A stretch of 54,899 nucleotides of DNA from an uncultured Lachnospiraceae bacterium. Its GTDB lineage: Bacteria > Bacillota > Clostridia > Lachnospirales > Lachnospiraceae. Of the stretch, positions 29,235 to 36,720 are shown piece after piece. The notes below the pieces were generated by a model. The model was given only the letters and a program-made list of their open reading frames with translations, did no database searches and was not told the DNA's origin. The stretch's first letter is position 1; each line of letters starts with the position of its first letter. Made by a program: the position numbers and the translations under genes. The DNA lies in NCBI GenBank assembly GCA_902761225.1, contig CACWJQ010000009.1, positions 1 to 54,899 of the forward strand, written 5' to 3'.

Positions 29235-29303
29235 TGACAGATCCTCTGTCCCCCGTCACCTGAACGATCCTGACGGAAGGCCGTCTCATACTATATATAG
29301 TCA

Positions 29304-29321
29304 TCAAAAAACGTTTTTTGA
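29304..29321. promoter_or_regulatory. Perfect 18-bp palindrome at ABC operon promoter
   Basis: TCAAAAAACGTTTTTTGA, a perfect inverted repeat centred on CG. It lies just downstream of the -10 of the predicted promoter, where a repressor would block transcription. Its core AAAACGTTTT is the same as the left LacI-type site at 8506-8515. Confidence 0.6.
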
Positions 29322-29333
29322 CCACACTTTGAT

Positions 29334-29361
29334 TATTCTAACACAGCAAAAGTAAAACGCA
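29334..29361 (-). promoter_or_regulatory. ABC operon promoter
   Basis: Minus-strand -35 TTGCGT, 16-bp spacer and -10 TAGAAT, about 100 bp upstream of the ATPase gene. Between here and the rplL terminator (29362-29502) only AT-rich sequence without a gene is seen. Confidence 0.6.
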
Positions 29362-29502
29362 AGTTTCATAAACCGTTTTTAATCGATATTAAACAATTCT
29401 TAAAGTAATCGCGTGCTAACGCACCTGCATTTCTGATCCGCATCATCACTTCACACAGTTACAGACGCCAAACGATGCGTATACGTTACAGGTATTCGGA
29501 AA

Positions 29503-29530
29503 TAAAAAACGGGACGCATAAGCGTCCCGC
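29503..29530 (-). terminator. Terminator after rplL
   Basis: Stem CGGGACGC/GCGTCCCG with a four-base loop, followed on the minus strand by T6. It cleanly ends the rplJL transcript, so rplJL is not read through into rpoBC. Confidence 0.9.
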
Positions 29531-29553
29531 TTTGAATGTAAGATAAGATCGGA

Positions 29554-29922
29554 TTACTTAAGGGTAACCTTAGCTCCAACTTCCTCGAGCTTCTTCTTGA
29601 TCTCCTCAGCCTCTGCCTTAGCAGCTGCCTCTTTGATAACCTTGGGAGCAGCCTCAACAGCGTCCTTAGCTTCCTTGAGTCCAAGTCCGGTGATCTCACG
29701 AACAACCTTGATAACCTTAACCTTCTCAGCGCCAGCCTCAGTAAGCTCAACGTCGAACTCGGTCTTCTCCTCAACGGGAGCTGCAGGACCTGCAGCTACA
29801 ACAACACCTGCTGCAGCGGATACGCCGAACTCATCCTCAACAGCCTTTACAAGATCATTGAGCTCAAGAACGCTGAGCTCCTTTATTGCATCAAGAATTT
29901 CCTGTGCAGATAACTTAGCCAT
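29554..29922 (-). CDS. rplL: 50S ribosomal protein L7/L12
   Basis: Stalk protein that recruits translation GTPases. The 122-residue protein has the N-terminal dimerisation helices ([34 protein letters not shown]), an Ala-rich hinge and the C-terminal domain with the factor-binding segment [22 protein letters not shown]. Length and composition are normal. It is 90 bp downstream of rplJ and is followed by a strong terminator. Confidence 0.98.
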   Translation of the reverse strand: MAKLSAQEILDAIKELSVLELNDLVKAVEDEFGVSAAAGVVVAAGPAAPVEEKTEFDVELTEAGAEKVKVIKVVREITGLGLKEAKDAVEAAPKVIKEAAAKAEAEEIKKKLEEVGAKVTLK

Positions 29923-30012
29923 TTTAATCCTCCAATCGCCGCTTTAGCGGCATTAATTCAAGTGAGCGAAAGCAAAGCTTCCGCCGTGCCTACAAAATTA
30001 CTGTGCTGATGA

Positions 30013-30558
30013 TTAAGCCTCAGCGGGAGCTTCCTCAGCTGCGGGTGCCTCTTCAGCAGAAGCAGGTGCAGCCTCTCCATCCTTTTCTGCGATCTGCTTG
30101 ATGCAGCGTGCAAAATTGGTGATGGGGCTCTGCAGGGATCCAAGGAACTTGGAAAGGAGCTCTTCCCTTGAAGGGATCTGTGAGATCACAGCCATTCCTG
30201 CTGCGTCATAGAACTTGCCCTCTACGATTCCTGCCTTGATCTCAAGCGCGGGAGCGGTCTTAGCAAACTTAGCGATCACTCTTGCGGGTGCGGTTGCATC
30301 ATCCTTGGAGATAGCAACTGCGGTAGGTCCTTCGAGAACGCCGTCAAGCTGTGCGAAATCAGTTCCCTCGAATGCTCTTGTAAGGAAAGTATTCTTGTAA
30401 ACCTTGTACACAACTCCTGCTTCACGAAGGCTCTTACGAAGCTCGGTGTCCTGAGCAACGGTAAGTCCGCGGTAATCAACCGCAACTACGGACTGAGCGT
30501 CCTTAACATACTCGCTGATCTCAGCAACTATCGGCTTCTTCTCTTCGATCTTTGCCAT
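30013..30558 (-). CDS. rplJ: 50S ribosomal protein L10
   Basis: Base of the L7/L12 stalk and, in bacteria, the repressor of its own operon. The 181-residue protein starts MAKIEEKKPIVAEIS and contains VAVDYRGLTVAQDTELRK and the KNTFLTRAFEGT segment. The C-terminal helix, which binds L7/L12 dimers, is extended by an Ala/Glu/Pro-rich tail. It is preceded by a recognisable L10 leader and its own promoter. Confidence 0.98.
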   Translation of the reverse strand: MAKIEEKKPIVAEISEYVKDAQSVVAVDYRGLTVAQDTELRKSLREAGVVYKVYKNTFLTRAFEGTDFAQLDGVLEGPTAVAISKDDATAPARVIAKFAKTAPALEIKAGIVEGKFYDAAGMAVISQIPSREELLSKFLGSLQSPITNFARCIKQIAEKDGEAAPASAEEAPAAEEAPAEA

Positions 30559-30597
30559 TTTCTTACCTCCTTATAGATTTTTGATACTTTAGAGGCC

Positions 30598-30632
30598 GAA
30601 AAAAATCTCCCGCATCTGAAGACACGGGAGAT
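30598..30632 (-). terminator. Attenuator hairpin in L10 leader
   Basis: ATCTCCCG/CGGGAGAT stem followed on the minus strand by T7, located about 40 bp before rplJ. As a strong intrinsic terminator inside the leader, it allows premature termination of rplJL transcription. Confidence 0.85.
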
Positions 30633-30712
30633 GAAGATGATTCATTATTCATCACCTCGGCTGGACTTACAACGGTTGCCCGATGCCTGCTGTCTTCGGC
30701 TTATCATGACCT
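30600..30712 (-). promoter_or_regulatory. L10 ribosomal protein leader
   Basis: The transcribed leader contains GCCGAAGACAGCAGGC and later the GCCGAGG segment, which together form the L10-binding kink-turn-like region conserved in Firmicutes rplJ leaders. It ends in the T-rich attenuator hairpin. L10 (or L10-L12) binding is known to repress rplJL in this family of leaders. The assignment is by recognition of the conserved words and position. Confidence 0.8.
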
Positions 30713-30718
30713 TGCACA

Positions 30719-30747
30719 AGATAACATATACTGATATCTCGTGTCAA
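30719..30747 (-). promoter_or_regulatory. rplJL promoter
   Basis: Consensus -35 TTGACA (30742-30747), 17-bp spacer and -10 TTATCT (30719-30724), immediately after rplA. Confidence 0.85.
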
Positions 30748-30768
30748 GGGTCAATTCGGTATGAAAGA

Positions 30769-31461
30769 TTATGAATACTTAGCAGTTGTTACGTGGATGC
30801 CGGGGCCCATGGTGGTAGCAAGAGTAACACTCTTGAGATACTGACCCTTAAGGGTGCTGGGCTTAGCCTTGATGATGGCATCGATGACTGCATCGTAGTT
30901 AGCCTTAAGCTGATCCTCGGTGAAAGAAACCTTTCCTACGGGAACATGTACGATGTTAGCCTTGTCGAGTCTGTACTCGATCTTACCTGCTTTGATATCA
31001 GCGATAGCCTTCGCAACATCCATGGTAACGGTTCCTGCCTTGGGGTTGGGCATGAGACCCTTAGGTCCGAGCACCTTACCAAGACGTCCTACAACACCCA
31101 TCATGTCAGGGGTTGCAACAACAACGTCGAATCCGAACCATCCCTCGTTCTGGATCTTGGGAATGAGCTCCTCGCCACCGACGAAATCAGCGCCAGCGTT
31201 CTGAGCCTCGGTCAGCTTATCACCCTTAGCGAATACGAGTACCTTAACTTCCTTACCGGTACCGCTGGGGAGAACTACTGCACCACGGATCTGCTGATCT
31301 GCGTGTCTTCCGTCGCATCCTGTACGGATGTGAAGTTCTACAGTTTCATCAAACTTTGCAGAAGCAGTCTTCTTAACAAGTGCTACTGCGTCAGCGGGAT
31401 CATAAAATGTGCCGCGCTCGACCAGCTTAGCTGCCTCTGAATATTTCTTGCCATGCTTCAT
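30769..31461 (-). CDS. rplA: 50S ribosomal protein L1
   Basis: Protein of the L1 stalk, which helps release tRNA from the E site, and the translational repressor of rplKA. The 230-residue protein has the expected sequence ([45 protein letters not shown] in the conserved central region). It begins 50 bp after rplK with a CTAGGAGG ribosome binding site. Normal length. Confidence 0.98.
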   Translation of the reverse strand: MKHGKKYSEAAKLVERGTFYDPADAVALVKKTASAKFDETVELHIRTGCDGRHADQQIRGAVVLPSGTGKEVKVLVFAKGDKLTEAQNAGADFVGGEELIPKIQNEGWFGFDVVVATPDMMGVVGRLGKVLGPKGLMPNPKAGTVTMDVAKAIADIKAGKIEYRLDKANIVHVPVGKVSFTEDQLKANYDAVIDAIIKAKPSTLKGQYLKSVTLATTMGPGIHVTTAKYS

Positions 31462-31510
31462 TATAATTTCCTCCTAGGTTCAATCGGCGTTTTTCACGCC
31501 TCCCAAAGTG

Positions 31511-31936
31511 TTACTCACTGATAGTGATACCCATGCTGCGTGCGGTACCTTCGATCATGCTCATTGCTGCCTCGATGGAAGCTGCATTGAGGTCGGGCAT
31601 CTTGGTCTCAGCGATCTCTCTGACCTGAGCCTTGGTGATGCTTCCTACCTTGTTCTTGTTAGGTACACCGGACGCCTTCTGGACCTTAGCTGCCTTCTTG
31701 ATGAGAACTGCAGCAGGGGGAGTCTTGGTGATGAAGCTGAAAGATCTGTCTGCATAAACTGTGATGACGACAGGGATGATGGTATCACCCTTGTCTGCGG
31801 TTCTTGCGTTGAACTGCTTGGTGAACTCAACGATGTTGACACCATGCTGTCCAAGTGCAGGACCTACCGGGGGCGCGGGTGTTGCCTTGCCGGCCGGGAT
31901 CTGTAACTTGATATAGCCTTCTACTTTTTTTGCCAT
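31511..31936 (-). CDS. rplK: 50S ribosomal protein L11
   Basis: Component of the GTPase-associated centre, needed for RelA activation and the site of thiostrepton action. The 141-residue protein starts [38 protein letters not shown] 31936 is fixed by a perfect AGGAGGTG seven bases upstream; an open frame extends a further 35 codons upstream but covers the regulatory leader. An L1-type operator lies 40-70 bp upstream. Confidence 0.98.
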   Translation of the reverse strand: MAKKVEGYIKLQIPAGKATPAPPVGPALGQHGVNIVEFTKQFNARTADKGDTIIPVVITVYADRSFSFITKTPPAAVLIKKAAKVQKASGVPNKNKVGSITKAQVREIAETKMPDLNAASIEAAMSMIEGTARSMGITISE

Positions 31937-31975
31937 AATGGCACCTCCTGAATTAATTGCCGGAATATTCCGGTT

Positions 31976-32008
31976 CGTGGTGATCGTGCCCGGAGGCACA
32001 CTCCCACT
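31976..32008 (-). promoter_or_regulatory. L1-binding operator of rplKA
   Basis: On the minus strand, AGTGGGAG, the hairpin GTGCC-TCCG-GGCAC and then GATCACCAC. GTGG pairs with CCAC around an asymmetric internal loop (GAG opposite GATCA), the arrangement of the L1 binding site in 23S rRNA and its mRNA mimics. It probably mediates L1 feedback on rplK-rplA translation. Confidence 0.75.
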
Positions 32009-32025
32009 CTTAAATTTGTATACTC

Positions 32026-32046
32026 GTAAATTGCCATGCAATTTAC
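32026..32046. other. Perfect palindrome in nusG-rplK gap
   Basis: GTAAATTGC and GCAATTTAC flank three bases. It has no T-tract and lies between the terminator after nusG and the L1 operator. It could be an RNA stem in the rplK leader or an operator. No good promoter for rplK is visible. Confidence 0.5.
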
Positions 32047-32051
32047 TCGTT

Positions 32052-32079
32052 AAAAATGAATCGCTTGCGATTCATTTTT
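32052..32079. terminator. Terminator after nusG
   Basis: Perfect 12-bp inverted repeat AAAAATGAATCG/CGATTCATTTTT with a 4-base loop. The A/T ends allow function in both directions. rplK transcription then needs read-through or a weak promoter. Confidence 0.75.
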
Positions 32080-32112
32080 ATATTAAAGGGACAGAGCCCT
32101 GTAATATCACGA

Positions 32113-32673
32113 TCATCCCATCCTTCTTACGTTGTCGAGAGGAACCTCGAGAGGTGTCTCTCTTCCGAACATCTCAACATTGATGGTAACGGTCTGCTTG
32201 CTGTCATCGATCTTGAGTGCCTTGCCCTCGGTATCTTTCCAGGTACCGTCGACAACTGCGATAAGATCTCCGACCTTGATGCCGTAATCCTTCTTGGGAG
32301 CCTTCTCATCGGCACCTGCTCCGGGAGCGGGCTTTCCAATCTTAAGATTGATAAGCTCTTCCTCGGTAAGAGGCACGGGCTTGCTTCCGGGTCCTACAAA
32401 ACCGGTAACGCCTCTGGTATTTCTGACAATGTACCAGGTATTGTCATTCATCACCATGTGAACAATGACATAGCCGGGACACATCTTACGGTCTACGACT
32501 CTCTTCTTACCGTCCTTGACTTCCATAACACTCTCGGTAGGAACCTCAACGCCGAGAATCTTGTCAGCTATATTCTTATTGTTGGCAATGGTCTTCTCGA
32601 GATCCAGCTTTACTTTATTCTCATAGCCGGAATAAGTATGGACCACATACCATTTTGCTTCTGTATCTGCCAC
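32113..32673 (-). CDS. nusG: Transcription termination/antitermination factor NusG
   Basis: Binds RNA polymerase and couples transcription to Rho, pausing or ribosomes. The 186-residue protein has the NGN domain (KWYVVHTYSGYENKVKLDLEK; MCPGYVIVHMVMNDNTWYIVRNTRGVTGFVG) and a C-terminal KOW domain starting at about residue 128 (GDLIAVVDGTWKDTEG; NVEMFGRETPLEVPLDNV). A 20-residue linker rich in Ala/Gly/Pro/Lys joins them. The start codon is GTG with AGGAGG seven bases upstream. It follows secE by 12 bp. Confidence 0.98.
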   Translation of the reverse strand: MADTEAKWYVVHTYSGYENKVKLDLEKTIANNKNIADKILGVEVPTESVMEVKDGKKRVVDRKMCPGYVIVHMVMNDNTWYIVRNTRGVTGFVGPGSKPVPLTEEELINLKIGKPAPGAGADEKAPKKDYGIKVGDLIAVVDGTWKDTEGKALKIDDSKQTVTINVEMFGRETPLEVPLDNVRRMG

Positions 32674-32685
32674 CGGCGGTCCTCC

Positions 32686-32883
32686 TTATAATGATGTGAT
32701 CCAGTTAACACCGCTTTTTGCCGCAAAATCGATAAGAGCGATGATGAGTCCGGAAACAACCGAAATCAGGATAACAGCAACAGATTGTCTGAAGGCACCT
32801 TTTCCGTTAGGCCATACGATCTTGCCGAACTCTGCCTTCACACCACTCCAGAAGCTGATCTTCTTTTCATTAGTATCTGCCAT
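32686..32883 (-). CDS. secE: Preprotein translocase subunit SecE
   Basis: Single-span component of the SecYEG channel. The 65-residue protein has a basic/amphipathic N-terminal part (FWSGVKAEFGKIVWP) and one membrane segment (SVAVILISVVSGLIIALIDF), the normal minimal form in Firmicutes. It lies between rpmG and nusG as usual. Confidence 0.97.
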   Translation of the reverse strand: MADTNEKKISFWSGVKAEFGKIVWPNGKGAFRQSVAVILISVVSGLIIALIDFAAKSGVNWITSL

Positions 32884-32913
32884 CAGCTATTCTCCTTAAA
32901 GAAATCAATCCTG

Positions 32914-33063
32914 TTATTTGGTTTCCTTATGAACAGTATGCTTCTTGCAAAATCTGCAGTACTTCTTGATCTCCATGCGGTCCGGCATGTTCTTCTTCTC
33001 TTTGGTGGTGTTGTAGTTACGCTGTTTGCACTCGGTGCAAGCAAGTGTGATCTTTGTACGCAT
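32914..33063 (-). CDS. rpmG: 50S ribosomal protein L33, zinc form
   Basis: A 49-residue ribosomal protein, read directly from the minus strand: [12 protein letters not shown] at the start and [17 protein letters not shown] at the end. CxxC pairs at residues 9-12 and 36-39 mark the zinc-binding paralogue, which many Firmicutes replace with a cysteine-free copy during zinc starvation. ATG 33063 has GGAGG six bases upstream. It is the first gene of rpmG-secE-nusG. Confidence 0.97.
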   Translation of the reverse strand: MRTKITLACTECKQRNYNTTKEKKNMPDRMEIKKYCRFCKKHTVHKETK

Positions 33064-33214
33064 AATAATCCTCCGTTTCGCCACGTAAGCGAGATTTATT
33101 TAGGGGAGCTGTGGCTTTGCTCGGCCAAGCCTCCTGACCGGTCACATGATGGTTCATCTTCCTGACCGGAAAATATTGCGCGAAAAAAATAGGCCTCAGA
33201 TCAGCCGCTTATGT

Positions 33215-33243
33215 AATGTAGCATATAGGCTGATGGACGTCAA
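33215..33243 (-). promoter_or_regulatory. rpmG-secE-nusG promoter
   Basis: Minus-strand -35 TTGACG (33238-33243), 17-bp spacer and -10 TACATT (33215-33220). It gives a leader of about 145 bases before rpmG. Confidence 0.82.
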
Positions 33244-33275
33244 TAGTTTTCTAAAAAAATCTATTCACGGACGGC

Positions 33276-33430
33276 CAGCGCCACATCGGGCTTTTTATCG
33301 CAGACCCGCCTTTCGGCTTCGGTTCACCCCGTAACGGTACTAAGCTCATGCTTCATTTCATTCGCATTCGCTAAGTGCCGACGGGGTTCACAGAGTCTGC
33401 TTATAAAAACCCGATGTGTGCACTGCCCTG
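33276..33430. repeat. Nested inverted-repeat element, possible structured RNA
   Basis: The outer arms (33276-33305 and 33395-33430) are imperfect inverted repeats sharing CACATCGGG, TTTTTAT and GCAGAC. Inside them lie ACCCCGT/ACGGGGT (33326-33332 and 33381-33387), then GGTACTAAGC against GCTAAGTGCC (8 of 10 paired), and an inner ATGC/GCAT. On the minus strand the right flank also holds a GCC-GAAA-GGC tetraloop hairpin, giving a three-way-junction-like fold. It lies between the acyl-CoA synthetase stop and the rpmG promoter. It could be a 3' UTR RNA, a large terminator (a T7 tract follows 17 bases after the outer arm) or a mobile palindrome. Confidence 0.7.
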
Positions 33431-33446
33431 TTTATGAAAAAATAAA

Positions 33447-35081
33447 TTACAACTCGTTCTCTTTACCGACGAGTCCCTCTACGCTGTAGCGCTTGCGGAG
33501 AACGGGCTTTTCGATCTTGCCGGTAGGGTTGCGGGGCACATCGTCGAATATAATCTTACGGGGACGCTTGTAACGGGGAAGTCCCTGGCAGAATTCGTTG
33601 ATCTCTTCTTCGGTGCAGGTCATTCCGTCCTTGATGGAAATGATGGCGCCTGCGATCTCTCCGAGTCTGGGGTCGGGGAGTCCGATGACAGCAACGTCCT
33701 TGATCTTGTCGTGCTTTCTCAGATAATCCTCGATCTGAACGGGATAGAGATTCTCACCGCCGGATACGATGACATCCTTCTTACGGTCTACAAGGAAGAT
33801 GAAGCCGTCCTCATCCTGCATCGCAACGTCGCCGGTATAGAGCCATCCGTCCTTCAGGACCTCTGCGGTAGCCTCGGGATTTCTGTAGTAGCAGGTCATG
33901 ACGCCGTCACCCTTGACACAGAGCTCTCCGGCTTCACCCTTCTTTACTTCATTGCCGTTATCATCAACGATCTTGCACTGCCATCCGTAGCCGGGCACTC
34001 CGATCGCACCGACCTTGTGGGTATTCTCCACTCCGAGATGCACGCAGCCGGGGCCTATGGATTCGCTGAGACCGTAGTTGGTATCGTACTGGTGGTTCGG
34101 GAAATATGCCATCCATCTTCTGATAAGAGAAGGAGGAACGGGCTGTGCACCGATGTGCATCAGTCTCCACTGGTCCAGTTCATAATCGGAGATCTTAAGA
34201 TCGCCGCTGTCCAGGGAATCAAGGATGTCCTGAGCCCAGGGCACAAGGAGCCATACAATGGTGCACTTTTCGCGGGATACGGCATCGAATATATATGAAG
34301 GCTTGGTACCCTTAAGAAGCACCGCCCTGGAGCCGCTTACAAGGCTTCCCATCCAGTGCATCTTGGCTCCGGTGTGATAAAGGGGAGGGATGCAGAGGAA
34401 ACAGTCATCATGCTGTGTGTTGTGATGGTGCTGTTCAACCGTTGCTGCGGTCATGAGGCTGAGATGCTTGTGAAGGATTGCCTTGGGGAATCCTGTTGTG
34501 CCTGATGAAAAATAGATGGCACCGTCGTCACTGTCCTTAACCTCGATATCGGGAGCAATACTGGAGCAGTCAGCTACCATTTCCCTGTAGCTTTCAGCAA
34601 ATGTGGGGCAGGTCTCTCCCACGAAAATGAGAAGCCTGTTCTGCTGAAGCTTATCGACGATCTGCTCTATACGTCCTATGAACTCGGGTCCGAAAAGAAG
34701 GACATCCACCTCTGCAAGCTCTGCGCAGTACAGGATCTCATCAGCAGAATATCTGAAGTTGAAGGGAACAGCTATGGCGCCGCTCTTAAGTATTCCCATG
34801 TAGATGGGGAGCCACTCAAGGCAGTTCATCATGAGGATTGCTACCTTATCGTTCCTCTTGACGCCTCTTTCCAGGAGCATGTTGGCAACACGGTTAGCCT
34901 TCTCGTCGAAAACTCTCCATGTGATCTCCCTTCTGTAGGGCTGATCCTCGGTCTGCTGGATGAGGGAATATTCCTTCCAGCTTACGCGCCTTGTCTCCTT
35001 CTGCTCCGGGTTAAGTTCGATAAGAGCCACCTCGTCACCGAACTCTCTGGCATTTCTTACAAGATAATCTGTAATAGGCAT
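33447..35081 (-). CDS. AMP-forming acyl-CoA synthetase / acid-CoA ligase
   Basis: Adenylate-forming enzyme that activates a carboxylic acid to acyl-AMP and transfers it to CoA. The 544-residue protein has the P-loop YFSSGTTGFPKAILHKH (about residue 190), the A5 motif YGLSES, the A7 motif LYTGDVA, the A8 hinge DRKKDVIVSGGENLYP and the catalytic lysine in PTGKIEKPVLRK. All core motifs are intact. The substrate (medium/long-chain fatty acid or aromatic acid) cannot be deduced. ATG 35081 has GGAGAAG upstream. It follows the M23 peptidase gene by 47 bp on the same strand; no terminator is seen between them. Confidence 0.93.
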   Translation of the reverse strand: MPITDYLVRNAREFGDEVALIELNPEQKETRRVSWKEYSLIQQTEDQPYRREITWRVFDEKANRVANMLLERGVKRNDKVAILMMNCLEWLPIYMGILKSGAIAVPFNFRYSADEILYCAELAEVDVLLFGPEFIGRIEQIVDKLQQNRLLIFVGETCPTFAESYREMVADCSSIAPDIEVKDSDDGAIYFSSGTTGFPKAILHKHLSLMTAATVEQHHHNTQHDDCFLCIPPLYHTGAKMHWMGSLVSGSRAVLLKGTKPSYIFDAVSREKCTIVWLLVPWAQDILDSLDSGDLKISDYELDQWRLMHIGAQPVPPSLIRRWMAYFPNHQYDTNYGLSESIGPGCVHLGVENTHKVGAIGVPGYGWQCKIVDDNGNEVKKGEAGELCVKGDGVMTCYYRNPEATAEVLKDGWLYTGDVAMQDEDGFIFLVDRKKDVIVSGGENLYPVQIEDYLRKHDKIKDVAVIGLPDPRLGEIAGAIISIKDGMTCTEEEINEFCQGLPRYKRPRKIIFDDVPRNPTGKIEKPVLRKRYSVEGLVGKENEL

Positions 35082-35128
35082 GTCTCTTCTCCATTCTTTT
35101 AATGATATTTATAAAAGAAACCGTACTT

Positions 35129-36700
35129 CTAATTTATATAATTAAGAGGGTTGACCGGGGTTCCGTTCTGCAGTATCTCAAAGTGCAGATGGGGACCGGT
35201 GGACCGTCCGGTATTACCGCTCCTTGCGATCACTTCTCCCTGGCTCACAGTCTGTCCGACAGATACGTTGATCCTGGACAGGTGAGCGTATCTCGTCTGC
35301 ATTCCGGCAGGATGCTGTATAAGCACCATGTAGCCGTAGCTTCCGGACCATCCGGCCTGAATGACGGTACCGCCGCAGGATGCCATTACGGAAGTTCCCG
35401 AAGGAGTTGCCCAGTCGATACCCCTGTGATATGTAGTCGCACCTGCAGTAGGAGCGTTTCTGTATCCGAAGTAGGAGCTGATCCTTCCGCCATAGATAGG
35501 CTTGATATAGGTGGGAGGAATCCTGGTGCCTCTTTCGACTATCTTGGGAACAGCCTCGATATCCACCTCTTCAATAAGAACAACTCTCTCGCTCTCGGTA
35601 TCATTGATAAAATGCTGGTCAACGATAGCTCTGTGATGTCCGGCAGAAGGCTGCTGGATAACATTGTATTCAGTGGTGTACCAGTCATCCCGGGGGATGA
35701 CGATTATATCGGCGTCGTAGTCCTCATCCACATAGTTTCTCTCAACATGCTCTATGGAAAGCTCCGGCTCAGGAACCGTGATGACAAGAGTGTCATCGAT
35801 ATGAAGAGTGGAATTAGCACTTTCAAGCTTATCCGAATTGAGGGCAAGAAGATCGTCGATGGTTATATCCAGCTTAAGGGATATTCCGCTCAAGGTATCA
35901 CCGGCAACTATCTTATACTCATATGCTGTCTCATGCTCTTTGGTAACATCCTCTATGGCAACATCAAGGTCTGTCAGCTGGCTGAGGGGCACATATCCTT
36001 CAGCAATGACAACGGGCTCTATGAATCCGATGGAGATCAGACCGGTCTCATAATCCTCGAAGGTGACCACATCCTCTTCTTCATCATCGGACAATCCCTG
36101 TGCCGAAAGATAAGACTGTATGCCTCCCTCGGGAAGCTCCAGTCCGCCGGAAACCTCCTTTTCGGTATATGTATCCACTATCTGGGCTGTCAGGACATTG
36201 AACTCCGTGCCCGGAGCTCTCACAAGTCTTACCTCAAACCTTCCGCCGGGATTGTATCTTTCGATAGCCTCGTTAAGAAGCTTCTCAACATCCTCCTTGG
36301 CAGCGAGATTGACCATGTAATCGCCCATCTTGACGGTATACGAAGGAGCAAGGGTCTCCCTGAGAGTTGCCCTCATCACATTCTCCGCGGCAGTCAGCGC
36401 CTCTTCATGCGGCGTCACCTCGCCCGTAAGTACGTTCTCCGACTCTATCCTGGATTCCACTTCCATAAAAGCCATTCCGGCATACTCTGCAGCCACATTT
36501 CTGCGCGCTTCAAGAAGGAGGGCTTCTGCTTCCCCCTGACTTGAAAAATCTCCGATCTTCACATCGTTCACATACATGTGGAAATAGTCATCCGTACCTT
36601 CCGAGAAGGGAGAATATCCGCGCACCCAGATAAAGCACACAAATATTGTGATGACTGACGAGACTATAAAGATAAATTCTCTCTTTTTGGAAAAAAACAT
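35129..36700 (-). CDS. M23 peptidase with LysM and G5 domains
   Basis: Cell-wall hydrolase of 523 residues. It has an N-terminal membrane anchor or signal (about residues 9-27), a long alpha/beta region, a LysM domain (about 240-295, YKIVAGDTLSGISLKLDI), a G5 domain (about 300-385) and a C-terminal M23 endopeptidase (about 390-523). Its zinc ligands are visible: HRGID and HLHFE, with SYFGYR at the start of the domain. LysM and G5 bind peptidoglycan sugars; the M23 domain cuts cross-bridges. It lies 20 bp after the coiled-coil gene, suggesting co-expression. Confidence 0.95.
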   Translation of the reverse strand: MFFSKKREFIFIVSSVITIFVCFIWVRGYSPFSEGTDDYFHMYVNDVKIGDFSSQGEAEALLLEARRNVAAEYAGMAFMEVESRIESENVLTGEVTPHEEALTAAENVMRATLRETLAPSYTVKMGDYMVNLAAKEDVEKLLNEAIERYNPGGRFEVRLVRAPGTEFNVLTAQIVDTYTEKEVSGGLELPEGGIQSYLSAQGLSDDEEEDVVTFEDYETGLISIGFIEPVVIAEGYVPLSQLTDLDVAIEDVTKEHETAYEYKIVAGDTLSGISLKLDITIDDLLALNSDKLESANSTLHIDDTLVITVPEPELSIEHVERNYVDEDYDADIIVIPRDDWYTTEYNVIQQPSAGHHRAIVDQHFINDTESERVVLIEEVDIEAVPKIVERGTRIPPTYIKPIYGGRISSYFGYRNAPTAGATTYHRGIDWATPSGTSVMASCGGTVIQAGWSGSYGYMVLIQHPAGMQTRYAHLSRINVSVGQTVSQGEVIARSGNTGRSTGPHLHFEILQNGTPVNPLNYIN

Positions 36701-36720
36701 TTCTAACTTACTTCAAAACA

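Noticed and set aside
29291-29300. CTATATATAG as a further NrdR box
   Set aside because: Only the AT-rich core matches; the flanks lack the conserved CA/TG ends and there is no partner at 31 bp.
31937-32041. 35-codon N-terminal extension of L11
   Set aside because: It spans the L1 operator and lacks similarity to L11; [10 protein letters not shown] is the normal start.
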